DNA of 64,000 bases from Adiantum capillus-veneris. Taxonomy: Eukaryota > Streptophyta > Polypodiopsida > Polypodiales > Pteridaceae. Numbering within the stretch: position 1 is the first letter of the stretch; the number at the start of each line of letters is the position of its first letter. The stretch is from the NCBI GenBank assembly GCA_014529385.2, contig CM043970.1, positions 49,717,898 to 49,781,897 of the forward strand, given 5' to 3'. Position numbers and translations under genes: made by a program. This document shows positions 19,110-30,179 of the stretch, piece by piece. A model generated the notes under the pieces. The model did not search any database. It was not told the DNA's origin and saw only the letters and a list, made by a program, of their open reading frames with translations.

Positions 19110-20149
19110 TTAACTTAGGATCGCATGGTATCTGTATGGTCTTGCTACAAGTTGTAGGCCTCTTATCTTGTGAGAGGATAATTGAAGGTGCACCGGGTGT
19201 GTTGTTAAATACATGTTGATTGTGTCAATCTTTGTCTTTGTTTGAATAGAATAAGTGGGATACAAGGTTAGGTTGTGGGATTGGTTAAAAATATGCATTG
19301 TTTAAGAAGGCAATGTCAACATTAGTATGTTGTGATGTTCTTATTCTCTTGATGATATCAATATATGTTGTATCTTTTTGCTGCATAATGATGGTGAGTT
19401 CATAGCACTTTACGAGATGGTGCCAAAAGGATGGTGCAATTGCTTCAAGAAGTAGGTTCTCCTTAGAGAAAATCCAAGAGTCTCGCACTCGGCTGGCTTG
19501 GCAAAGATCACCACATAAAATAACATCCAAACCGCCAAAAGGCTTATCGTATGTTTTTTTGATGGCTTGGAGGCGGGAATCTACCATTGCAAACACATGT
19601 GTGGCCTATTAAGGAAACTTCGTTGAACACAACTAGTTTGAGGTCTTGGTAAAGCAAAGACAGGGTGTTAAGCTTTTCTGTGGACAATGATACGTTGGAT
19701 GTAGTGATCGATGGTAGATGGAGTGCAGAGTGTATAGTTGTGCCTCCGATGTTGAAAGTTGTCTTCCTTGTGTATGCCATTAGCAACACTTTTATGAAGT
19801 CATTGCTAGAGTCAATTTTACGGTTGTATAGGCATAATAGTCCTTGTACAATCAAGAGGAGGGTGAATGTTTTGCCAGTCCCTGCTCCGCTGGTTAAGAA
19901 AAGGTGAAGGGCTTCTGTTGCGCACACTTCTTTTTTGATCATGACATCGTCGAAGAGCAGTCTTTGTTGGGTGTTGAGTTTTAAAATGCATGTGTAGTAG
20001 GTGTCATTTGGAAGTGGCATACTTCTTATTGCAACAATAGTGGGAGTGGGTTTTGTGTTATTTCTGTTAGGGAAGTCTTCGACAATGTCTACGTTGTTGG
20101 AGGAGGACAAGTTGGATTGTGCTAAGGATGTGGAAGGTGAAGATGACAA
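19110..20149 (-). pseudogene. PIF1-family helicase of the Helentron
   Basis: Motif I (Walker A) reads SGAGTGKTFTL. Motif Ia reads KTTFNIGGTTIHSALHLPS. Motif II reads VVFNEVSLIG, with N in place of the catalytic D of D-E. Motif III reads FGGLDVILCGDLCQ. Two main open segments (20149-19544 and 19596-19285) overlap in different frames, and a third (19298-19110) may hold the C-terminus. The helicase unwinds donor DNA in Helitron transposition. Loss of the Walker B aspartate and the frameshifts indicate it is dead. Confidence 0.87.
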
Positions 20150-20161
20150 ATGGTAGTTATG

Positions 20162-21037
20162 TTAAACATTATCTTGGAGTTTAGTTTCCTTGTTGTACTT
20201 AAGTTTGTTAGCAATGATCGTCGTTTTATTCTCTTGGTAAACATGTTTCCACATGAAACCTTGTTTAAGATGTTCTTGTTCGTCATGGATCCATGGTAAG
20301 AATAGAGGGCATTGTTCTCTGTAATAATCTTCGGGGGATTTGACAACATTGTGTCGCACATGGCGTATGATTTTATTTTTTTTGGTTTTTTTACAAATGT
20401 TTCTTTTCTTCGAGTAGGAGGCGACAAACTCAGCTAAACATAAAGCTTTTAGTAGGGAGGGACGATTTTGGTACTTGTCAATGTTGTTGTCAAAGAAGAT
20501 GTTTGAGTTGTTTGGGTCCATTGCTTGTAGCAAGCCATGGTCATGTTGGCTTCCACGGCTTTGGAACTCGGTGACAAAAAAGAAATCTTTTATCTCACCA
20601 AGTATAGATGTGTCTTTTGTGAGAAATTTTTTGATAGCATTGAATCTATTGAGGTAAAAACGAGTTGTGGTTATAGAGTCACTTTGGATCAAATCTCTTG
20701 TGAACAAGGTTTCACTTTGGCCAAGTTGTCTAGTTGACGGATTGAGTTAGGGTAGTGCATCGAGAAGTGTTTTCCATTGTCATTCTGTAAGTGATAAGGT
20801 GATGAAGAAAGTTGGGGGGGGTCCTAATTGACGGATCATAGCAAAAGAATTTTTTTTGAGTTTTTGTTTGTAATCAGGAGATGTTTGCAAGGCCTCAAAG
20901 TCACGGTATCCAATGTGTGAGGATAGTATTTTCTCAGTGTTTGTGTTGTCCATCATTTGTGAAGCCATTAGTTTATTGTGGTCTAGCTTTCCTTTACACA
21001 AGCGTATCCAAATGGAACCTAAGACTCTTTGTGTCAT
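20162..21037 (-). pseudogene. Helitron Rep (Helitron-like N) domain
   Basis: 21037-20780 encodes LQTSPDYKQKLKKNSFAMIR and QLGPPPTFFITLSLTE, the signature entry of the Helitron_like_N family. 20707-20162 follows with FVTEFQSRGSQHDHGLLQAM; HDH at 20537-20545 is the metal-binding H-x-H motif of rolling-circle nucleases. KYQNRPSLLKALCLAEFVAS lies before the helicase, as in other Helitrons. A stop or frameshift lies near 20750. I did not locate the two catalytic tyrosines. Confidence 0.85.
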
Positions 21038-21224
21038 TATTTTAGCAGTTTTGAAGAAAAGGTTCTCTAAGTATTGAGATGTTAGTTATTTTCTTCATGG
21101 GCCTCAAGGATACTAAAGTGGTGCAACCATTGTGAGGTTAGTGTGATTTTCTCTTTTATGTACATGCTTGTTGCTAGTAATTGTTGGGTAGCTTTCATTG
21201 TAAGTAATGGATGCACAACTCATG

Positions 21225-21650
21225 TTAAGTAGCCATGCTATCCTCTAGTTTGCGCTTTGTGCCTGCCAATATACTTGATTCCTCATGGAGAAAGCGAGGC
21301 AATACTTGTTGGGCATGATCAAGGTGAGCAAGGACATTGATAACGCTATCTCGCAAGCCCAATTGGCCATTGTATGCGAGCTCCCTTATTTTAGCAAAAG
21401 GTAGTCTTATGCTAACTAGTCGTGATTCAACATGGTTTAGTTTTTTGACTTCATCTAGGGTCTCATTGAATCCAATGGCATTTAGTTGAGAGTATAACAC
21501 TCCATTTCTATTGTGAATGTCTATGCAAGATTTACAAAAGCGAGAATGCATTGGAGAATTAGTGCTAGTAGTTCTTCCCAAGGATGATATGTGAAGCAAA
21601 CATCAAGCGTCCACATGCAGAACATGAGTGTATTGGTGCATCAGTTTATG
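21225..21650 (-). pseudogene. Helitron zinc ribbon and DUF6570-like segment
   Basis: The minus strand reads CSACGRLMFASH, then CKSCIDIHNRNGVLYSQL, a CxxC...CxxC zinc-binding pair. It continues with LNHVESRLVSIRLPFAKIRE and GLRDSVINVLAHL, matching the conserved block found just upstream of Rep in many Helitrons. The frame 21599-21225 is open for 124 codons. Confidence 0.8.
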
Positions 21651-21846
21651 CCTTCATATACAAGGTCACAAATTTACTTTAGGTTGAGATGTTCTCAACC
21701 TCGGCAGGAGGGTGTATAGGTTGATTATTTACTAGCTTCTTTTTTAGTCGTTTAACCTTTGCAGTGATTGAAGGGATGGTCAAAAGAATTCCTTCTTGGC
21801 AAGAGAACTTAAATTTCATGGAAATTGATATAGGCTATGCATTGGG

Positions 21847-22257
21847 CTATTGTGCAATCAATTCTACAAAGGCATGTGTGTGTTCAGTATCCCAAGAGTG
21901 GTATTTTCTTTTATGTTTTTTATTGTTTTCCCCCAGGTAAAAGAAAAGAGAACCATGACGCTCGATGACAATCATCTTTTGGAGTTGCATGGAGGTTTCT
22001 TTAGCATTTTGGAAAGTTATTTTCTTGGTATTATCAATTGGTGCACCATAAAGTTCAACTTCAATGTTTAGCTTCAATGCAAATGAGACGATATTGACTA
22101 TGTCATGCACCAATCCAATAGATGTTTTGCATGTATCAAATATGTGGATCAAAATGAAGTTATTTTTTGTGTTGTCAGTTAAGATGCTCAAGAAAGGAGT
22201 GTGCACCTTATGTGTTATTAAGTTATCTTGGATTGCTTTAAACACTACAACCTTCAT
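21847..22257 (-). pseudogene. Helentron N-terminal region, function unknown
   Basis: A 136-codon open frame (TPFLSILTDNTKNNFILIHI and others) is contiguous and co-oriented with the Helitron domains. I recognise no domain. Its position corresponds to the N-terminal extension seen in large Helitron proteins. Confidence 0.4.
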
Positions 22258-22589
22258 TTTTTTCTAGAGATGAACGGGATTTAACTATTTTGCTCAAAAC
22301 AAGGAAAATGTCACTATTCGTAGGGTGACAATTTTAGAAGTCTATATTCAATTCATTTGTTTTTATGCAGTTGATTGGATTAGTTGGAAGTTGTAAATTT
22401 TCCATGGTGAATGCAACTATAAGTCGGAAAGCAAAGCGGGAACGAATTGTAGAACTATAGAGGAAGGAGGATGAGGAAGAGGAGAGACAGAGGCAAATAG
22501 TGCATGGAGACTAGGAGGAACAACCTTATGCCCCACTCCCACCCCCTTTGTTTCTCTTTCTTCCTCTCAAGAACTATAACTTTTATATA

Positions 22590-22590
22590 A

Positions 22591-22653
<63 letters not shown>

Positions 22654-22740
22654 ACAAGCTTATTGAATGCCAAGTAAACTCTCCTCAAGGATGGGATAGG
22701 GCCACACGCACACGCACACACACACACACACACACACTCA
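22590..22740. repeat. (TC)n / (CA)n compound microsatellite
   Basis: (TC)n at about 22591-22630 is joined to (AC)n at 22631-22657. A second CA tract is at about 22705-22740. Confidence 0.92.
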
Positions 22741-22970
22741 CAAATCATTCAAGTATCCCCCTTTTTTCTTTGGTCAAAAGGAAGTTTTTGGTGAGCCTTT
22801 CTTCGCTCACATATGCCTTACCACAGGGGACCCATTAAATAACCACACACAATCACAAATCCTTCAAGTATCCCCCTTTTTTCTTTGGTCAAAACGAAGT
22901 TTTTGGTGAGCCTTTCTCCGCTCACATATGCCTTACCACAGGGGACCCATTAAATAGCCTCATATTTTCT
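22741..22970. repeat. Tandem duplication, 115 bp x 2
   Basis: CAAATCATTCAAGTATCCCC at 22741 recurs as CAAATCCTTCAAGTATCCCC at 22856, and both units end CAGGGGACCCATTAAATA. The copies differ by a few bases. Confidence 0.9.
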
Positions 22971-23583
22971 CTTTTTGGACCCCTCACAAAATGGCATCCT
23001 CTTGTACCTTACGAGAAGCTCAAGTGGGCGATTTTCTTTCCCTCTCTCTTGACTTACGGGACCATCTGAAGGTTGATTTCTCATGTTCTCAAGTCATGTA
23101 CATGTTGTCGGCCCTTTTTTCAGCAACCTTTAGCATAATGTTACTACTCACTCTCCTTTTGGAATTACTTCTCAACCCGGTTGTACTCAATCCACACACG
23201 TACATAAAGCACCAAGATTAAACTCCACTTAGTAGGGGTTGCATGGTTGGCCGATCCCTGCCTAATCTAGCAATAATGGAGCACATGATATGCTTCTATG
23301 TTGGCCAAACGTGACATTACCTATCCGGGGTATGCTCATCTATCGAGATGGAGGAACATTGCTGAAGACATACTGCATGGGAGATAGTATTTTTGGCACT
23401 ACATAAGCTTTGATGTGAGTACATGGCTAGCTTTAAATTATTCAACAACTCTTTTTATTAAACAATGGATTTTAGCAGGTATCCAACGAAACATAAGGTG
23501 GCATATGATTTAAATTATTTTCCAGTAATTTTTTCTAAAATGTAGTTCTATTTAGTTTCACCTAACCTAGCCGATTATAATAT
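22971..23583. other. Unassigned sequence
   Basis: A + strand frame at 22991-23221 has a hydrophobic stretch (MLLLTLLLELLLNPVV) but no family resemblance and no gene context. Nothing else was seen. Confidence 0.4.
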
Positions 23584-24348
<765 letters not shown>

Positions 24349-24497
24349 TGTAATGAAAATGGCCTATTAACTTTGAGAGTAGCGGAAATTAGAGAAGAAA
24401 TTTTACTTTGTGAGCATAGCGGGTGAACTTAATTGATGGTAGCAACATAAACACAACGTTTAGTTAACTTGGCATGAACAATACTTTTGTAAGAGAG
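24349..24497 (-). repeat. 3' LTR of chromovirus H, distal part
   Basis: TGTAATGAAAATGGCC...GTAGCGGAAATTAG...CAATACTTTTGTAAGAGAG matches 26977-27145 (GTAGCGGAAATTAG...CAATACTTTCAAAAGAGAG), where the related solo LTR is uninterrupted. The LTR is cut here by element F and continues at 51844-52585, giving about 890 bp in total. Confidence 0.68.
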
Positions 24498-24674
24498 TGT
24501 AAGACCTAGGGTAACTGAACATAGGATCCTCCTCCCTACCGCCCCTTATATAGGCCTAGCTCCTAGCTCTTGCCCTAAGCGGATCCCCAGTCCACACTGG
24601 TCCAGTCCAAGCTCTTGGCCTAGGTCCCTGACCCCCTAAGTTGGGCCTTGCCCCGTAGGACCCTTGTCCTGACA
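24498..24674 (-). repeat. 3' LTR of element F
   Basis: The 177-bp sequence TGTAAGACCTAGGGTAACTG...CTTGTCCTGACA is repeated directly at 51667-51843 with about six differences. The polypurine tract beside it (24675-24690) and the primer site beside the other copy fix the orientation as minus. The flanks (AAGAGAG and AAGAGAGAG) are consistent with a duplicated AG-rich target, though not exact. Confidence 0.85.
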
Positions 24675-24690
24675 TTACTCCCCCCTCAAA
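24675..24690 (-). promoter_or_regulatory. Polypurine tract of element F
   Basis: TTTGAGGGGGGAGTAA on the minus strand abuts the 3' LTR. The preceding TTCGAGGATGAAAACTCTTC is the type of ending often seen before Gypsy 3' LTRs. Confidence 0.82.
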
Positions 24691-24867
24691 GAAGAGTTTT
24701 CATCCTCGAAAACACAAGTAGTAATATCTTCTTAAGGATACTGATGTTTTCTGTATTGACGTCCCATACGTGAGCCAGTTGTTTGTATGGCCGATAATTG
24801 GTGCAGTGAGGAGGTTCAATGAAACCAAGAGCACCATCTTGATTTTCAACATTGTTGTCCATTTGCA

Positions 24868-25015
24868 ACCTCTTGGGTCTAAATGGTAACTCCATTTATA
24901 ACTCACTTGAGTATTGTAAAGGAGTAACCACAACTAAGAGTCACTTGGGTCTAAATGGTAACTCCATTCATAACTCACTTGAGTACTGTAAGGGAGTAAC
25001 CACAACTAAAAGTTG
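24868..25015. repeat. Tandem duplication, about 72 bp x 2
   Basis: CTTGGGTCTAAATGGTAACT...GGAGTAACCACAACTAA occurs twice in succession with a few substitutions. Confidence 0.88.
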
Positions 25016-26976
25016 TCCAAAGGCATAACCAGTTTTCAGATCTTCTAAAGGTACTGGAATAATGCAAGGAAACCTTGGTGTAACTTTCCATGCAGTTGTG
25101 AGCCAGATTTCCTACTCGTCTGAGTATCTTGAAAAGTTCATAGATAGGGAGTGTCCCCGTGTTAGAATTCTGAATAGTTTGGAACACAAAGAACTACATG
25201 TTCATCCCTAATGAAGGTTACTTGCCAACATTCTTTGTAAGCACACCTGGTAAGTCCTTGACGTATGAAAGTATTGACACAATCTCCAACCCCACCACAA
25301 CAGGTGTTCAAAGTCGAAAACCATACTGAAGCAAATTCTAGAACAGGGAGAAAATCATCCATTCAGAAATGCGTTGTGCTAACGTATGCTCTTAGTAGAT
25401 CCTTTAGCACAAGATTACTCCTTGTAATCTGCCTATCCCCTTGGATAACTGACAGTACTGAGGTGTGTTTTCCTTACGGTTTACAGACAGTCGTCCCAGA
25501 TGATTGGTAAACGGGGAATCACAGTAGTGTATAACATTGGTGAGGAATCAACAATGTCTAAAATAACCATCGTGGTTAACTTGAAAAAATCCACAAACGC
25601 CCAAACCGAGCCATGACCTCTATTGGTGATTAGTAGACCCAAAAGTAATCTCATAGAGATAGTGTACATAGAGTGCAAAATGCTTTGTAAGCAACAACCT
25701 GAGGAATATGCATGCCGTTCCAAATCAGCCTTTGCTAAACACTAGGGCCCATAACACCTAGTGTGCATGCATTTAGCAAAAACTAACCCGAACCTGTATA
25801 TCCATAATGATCCTTGCCAATACTTGTGGCAAATGTGATGCGCCTAGCGCGCATTAAAAGGAATGTAAATAGTTATGCAAAGAAACTAAATACTTTCAGT
25901 TGCAATCTTTTGCAAGCCTTGCCGAAACTTCTGAATCACAATAGAAGGTGAAACATTGATCACTTACAGACAATGAAACTTTTTCATTAACAACTTATAG
26001 CCTTGCTATATGTATAAACAACCATCTGTAATGTTGTTTAGCAATACTTGTACCTTACCAAGTCATTCTAAGTATCCGACAATTTCTGGCTATGAAATTG
26101 CTCATGATACGTAGTGCTAAAAACGGTCTAGAAAACAGATGTGACCAGCACCTAGGGACTTTTTCGTGACACATAATTGAAATAATGGCGCCAGTGTTAG
26201 TCCAAAGACTCATATTCTCCACATGTGGAATATGTCTCATGTAAGGATATGTAAAAAAGAACATCCTTCAAGTACAAGATGTACTTGTGTGTGGAGGTAA
26301 CTGCAAACACTCTACAACCGGAGTGAGAGGGACCCTCATTAGCCTTGCTCCACACTGGCTAAACCGAACTCCTTGAGTTTCGAGACCATGTTGTATCCCA
26401 TGTGACAACATGTGCCAAATTGCCGACATGCCCTTGGCATGGCTCAGTAACATTCAAGCGTACTTATATGTCTTGAAAAACCAAGCAAAGCATACTAAAA
26501 ATGGAATAACACCAAATCAATAGATGCGTACCTGGAGATTTAAATGTAATGTACACTTACCTGTATTCAAATGGAGAGGAGCACGTCCCCTACCTGAAAA
26601 AACAAACAGCATTGCACTAGGAACCCTGGGTGTTGCGTTTGCAATCCAAGCCCTTGGATTAGAATCTATGTAGTCAAACCCCTTGGTAAGACTCTTTGTA
26701 GAAACTGCTCCACTAGTAGGTAACGGTAACCAACATAGTCAACCGTGTACAGAATGATTGGAATCAACTTGAAAAGTGTTTCCATCCGCTACCGCGTTTG
26801 GTAGATTGCAGAATTCTTTCCTTGAAAGTATAAGTGGGAGAGATCAACTGTGATCCTCAATGCAGATCAAACTATGATCCTTAATGCTTATGGGGTGATG
26901 TAGCAATCCCCCGCCGGATCTTATCCCAAAACAGTATGTCCATAGACACTCCATAGAGCTATAGAAAGAGCAGGAG

Positions 26977-27849
26977 TGTAACATTTAATGGTCTAAAAAC
27001 TTATGTGTAGCGGAAATTAGCATGAACATAGTGGGCATTTCATTAGAATAGATTCCTAATGAGAATTACAAGAGTGCTTGGGTGGAGAGAGCAACAAAAA
27101 GCATAACACCTAGTTAGATAGCATCGACAATACTTTCAAAAGAGAGAGAAATTAAGCTATTGACAACAGTTGAGGACCGGATTTGCATGGAGCCGGTCCC
27201 CCCTCCAAAAGGCTTTGTATTATGGTTTCTCCCATCAAGAGAGACATTGTACAATACAATTCTTTGTGTTCCTTCAAGACTAGCTAGTGCAATGAAGATG
27301 AAAGCTTCATGCACAAAGCAAAACACTTAACAAACACAACTTTAATTATCCCCGTTCTCAGACCCAAGACCTCACACACCTTCGAAGATGGTGAGAGCTA
27401 GCAGGGTATGAGAGTAGATTGAGAGGAAGAAGGAGTATCTTACGAGAAAGATGTACATCTCCTCACATAATCACTCATATTAGCATAGCTTTAGCTTAGT
27501 AATTAGCTTGGTAGAGGAGATGAGCATGCATTGAAGCTTGGCTCTTGGTTGGATTTGCATCCACAAGCCAAGAGTGTGTCGTTGTAGGCTTCTATCTCAC
27601 AATCTTGGAGTAGGTGATGAGCTCTCCATTAAATCTTGGGAAGAGATAGTCTTCTCTTTCTTCACACATGAGATTGTGTGAGTGTGTGTGTGATAATGCC
27701 TTGCAAAAATCAGCCCCCCTCTCTCTCTTGGGCGAGCCCTCTTGCTATTTGCTCTTGCTCCAGCCTCATTGGCCCTCCCCAAGTCAAGCCAATGACCATT
27801 AAGCAGCATAAGTGATAGCCTTTTGACATGTGTCCCCCTTTCCCCTTTT
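26977..27849 (-). repeat. Solo LTR of H family inside element F
   Basis: It aligns with the interrupted H LTR (24349-24497 plus 51844-52585): TTGAGGACCGGATTTGCATG versus TTGAGGACCAGATTTATGTG, GAGCCGGTCCCCCCTCCAA in both, GCTCTTGGTTGGATTTGCAT in both, and GTGTCCCCCTTTCCCCTT at the end. No primer site or polypurine tract adjoins it. The right boundary is approximate. Confidence 0.65.
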
Positions 27850-28560
27850 GTGAGAGCTTTAGGTTAATTAATAATTCAATTAAACTCTCATTGGACCCCT
27901 TTGCCTCCTGGCCAATAGGAATCAGGCAAGCCATTGGGCTCCTGAAGGCTCATTGGACCCCTTGGGAGACTGCCCAATAGTCATCTAGGAGACTTAATTC
28001 TCATTGGTTCTTTTATTAAGTGTTTTTTAAATTAATTAAACTAGATTTAATCTAGCTTAAATTTCATTGGTCCACCTCCAAGGACATCCAATAGGAATTG
28101 GGCACACCTTGTGAGCATCTGGGCTAGGGAGCTGACATGTGTCCCTAATTCCCTTTGTGTAAAGGGAGCCTGTGTGTGTGTGTGTGACTTTCTCTCTCAT
28201 CCCCTAGAAGAAGGGCTCGCCCCCTCCCATGTAGGGATTGCAAAGACTTTTTTGGTACACACAAAGCATCCAATTTCCCCTAGGGTTGACCTTTGGACAC
28301 AACCTTTGAATTTTGGAACCTTAGCATTTTGGAAGTCTTAATGGGCTGAACCTTAGGGTCTTTTTTAGCCCATTGTTGCACATGGCTCTTTTGCAGATGG
28401 CCCCCCCTTTGGATCCCTATTTTCCCTCCTTTGGATCCCTACTGTGGCCGGTCTGCTAGCTTAACCAATATTCTAGCTTTTTCTCCCCTGGCACTTCCCC
28501 ACATTAAATGATCAGTTTAATATGAGAAAAACATTTAGGAGAATTAGATATTGATTATTA
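27850..28560. other. Noncoding stretch in element F
   Basis: It contains repeated CTCATTGGACCCCTT/CATTGG...CCAATAG motifs (27885-28110), which suggests degenerate short repeats, and a GT run at about 28171-28186. No coding potential was recognised. Confidence 0.4.
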
Positions 28561-29363
28561 TGACAAGGAGACCCACACAATTGAAATGCCGAGCTCTTAT
28601 GGACAGCCATGTTGTCGCAACTGATTGCTGCATCTAGACTTTCTTGTAGAGATCACCTGATGTGAGTTGAAGATTATCAAAAACTCAACTTGAGTGTCGC
28701 ACTGAAAACATGTAGTGCAAAAATGACACCCTAAACATCCGTAATGACAAGACTCTTGCTTGTCTATTAACGTCGATGTGTACTTCCTTGGGTATATCTT
28801 GAAAACAATCACCGAAAGAATGCCAATAGTTGGGTCTTACCCTTGTCCAGACATCGGCTCTTAGCCTATTTGGCTCATAGTCCTTATGCAAAAGTGTTCA
28901 ATCGACTAACCGATGAAGACTAATTTGAGTAGCATCTTAGCCACATGCTAGCTGTGAGTTAGAGCACCTGGGCTCAAGCTGACTCACGAGTAGAATATGT
29001 AACAAAAGCTTTTTAGAAGAGTTTCGTTATTGTTGAAAGAAATAAGAAAAAGAGAGAAAAGAAGAGCATGCTGGGCTGAGGAACTTTCCTTAAATTTGTA
29101 GAGTGTGTGCCCAGAATGTGTGCTCTTAGACATCTTATGCCTGAATTGCAGCTTATCCTATAAGCATTCCACAATCTGTCTGTATGACGCTCTCATCGAG
29201 AGAGGCAACAAAAAACACAAGTTAAATCTTGACCATCTACCGTGTAGGGTCGTGACTGTATGAGGATGACTTGAAAGGGGCACCTTGCCGGTGAATCTAC
29301 ACAAAATTTTAGGTTCTTTTTAGTATTGTTGAGTGTTGATAGCAACCAACCATCCATCCATAC

Positions 29364-29368
29364 TCTGT
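29364..29368. repeat. Target site duplication of element G (left)
   Basis: TCTGT matches TCTGT at 49643-49647, flanking the terminal TG and CA of G exactly. Confidence 0.9.
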
Positions 29369-29851
29369 TGGAATTGGAGCTTATCTCTTGAGACAGCTAA
29401 TTCCAGTGTTGGAAGATTTCAGCTTCTAGTGTAGGGAGATTTCAGACAGTAGACTGGACAGGAATCAGAAACTAGACTGGGATGTGGATACTGAAATAAG
29501 AATCAGACTTATGTACTGGAAATAAGGTTCAGATTCACATTCAGATTCAGAAGACTGGACGAGAAGTAAGTATAACTGGAATATGCCATGATTGTAATTA
29601 TAGATCAAGGTTACAGTGAATATGATTTACAAAGAGAAAGTACAGCCGACAATACTGCCAATGATTCTCAAGTACAAGTACAGCCAAGGCGCTAACCCAA
29701 ATGATAATAATTGCCAACCCGATTACAATGTAATGGACCCTATTTATACACTTCGGGTTTACTGTAGTAATTACCATAGTAACTACTAAGTAATTAGCTG
29801 CCCATCTCTTAAGAAGACATTCCCACACAGTGAACTATCCAGCCGTCTACA
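29369..29851 (-). repeat. 3' LTR of element G
   Basis: TGGAATTGGAGCTTATCTCT...CCAGCCGTCTACA, 483 bp, is a direct copy of 49160-49642. CCCTATTTATACACTTCGGG near 29738 may hold the TATA region on this strand's complement. Confidence 0.92.
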
Positions 29852-29869
29852 TCCTTCCCTTCTTTCTTG
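29852..29869 (-). promoter_or_regulatory. Polypurine tract of element G
   Basis: CAAGAAAGAAGGGAAGGA on the minus strand directly precedes the 3' LTR. Confidence 0.85.
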
Positions 29870-30179
29870 AATTTTGGCAAGATTCCAAAATTTTTGAAAA
29901 ATTCCCCTATCTGATTCTGATGTGAGACTGAAAAATCCACCGTCTGGTTCTGATGTTGGGAATCCGGCTTGACCACTGACAGAATGGCCATACAAAGATT
30001 GTGAGTAGGCAGCTGAAAAGGTCAAGGATTGAGAGAGGCAGCTGAAAAGGCCAAGGTGGAGCTCTCACCAGGTCAAGGTGGCGCTCTCATCAGGCCAAGG
30101 TAGAGCTCTCATCTCCACCTGCCTGCTGAGGAGAAAAGTCGCCACTGAATTCTGAGATGGAACTACCCAGTATCCTTCC

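Larger units (their letters stand above)
18510..22257 (-). mobile_element. Degenerate Helentron-type Helitron
   Basis: On the minus strand the order is unknown N-terminal region, zinc ribbon with DUF6570-like segment, Helitron-like N/Rep domain with an H-x-H motif, PIF1 helicase and endonuclease/exonuclease/phosphatase (EEP) domain. Helitrons replicate by rolling-circle transposition using Rep and helicase. A C-terminal EEP endonuclease marks the Helentron branch, best known from animals. Stops and frameshifts break every domain. The element ends (structured 3' hairpin, flanking insertion site) were not located. Confidence 0.8.
24691..29363 (-). mobile_element. Element F interior, 3' half, no recognisable pol
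   Basis: 4.7 kb downstream of the G insertion in the F orientation. I found no reverse transcriptase, integrase, gag or protease motif. It contains a 72-bp tandem duplication (24868-25015) and a solo LTR related to H (26977-27849). With the 5' half at 49648-51653, F would be about 7 kb before G inserted. A non-autonomous element of the large-derivative (LARD) kind is possible. Short frames such as 28685-28891 are not recognised. Confidence 0.55.

Noticed and set aside
22991-23221. Small membrane protein frame
   Set aside because: It has a hydrophobic stretch but no homology, regulatory context or splice structure, and lies amid low-complexity DNA.
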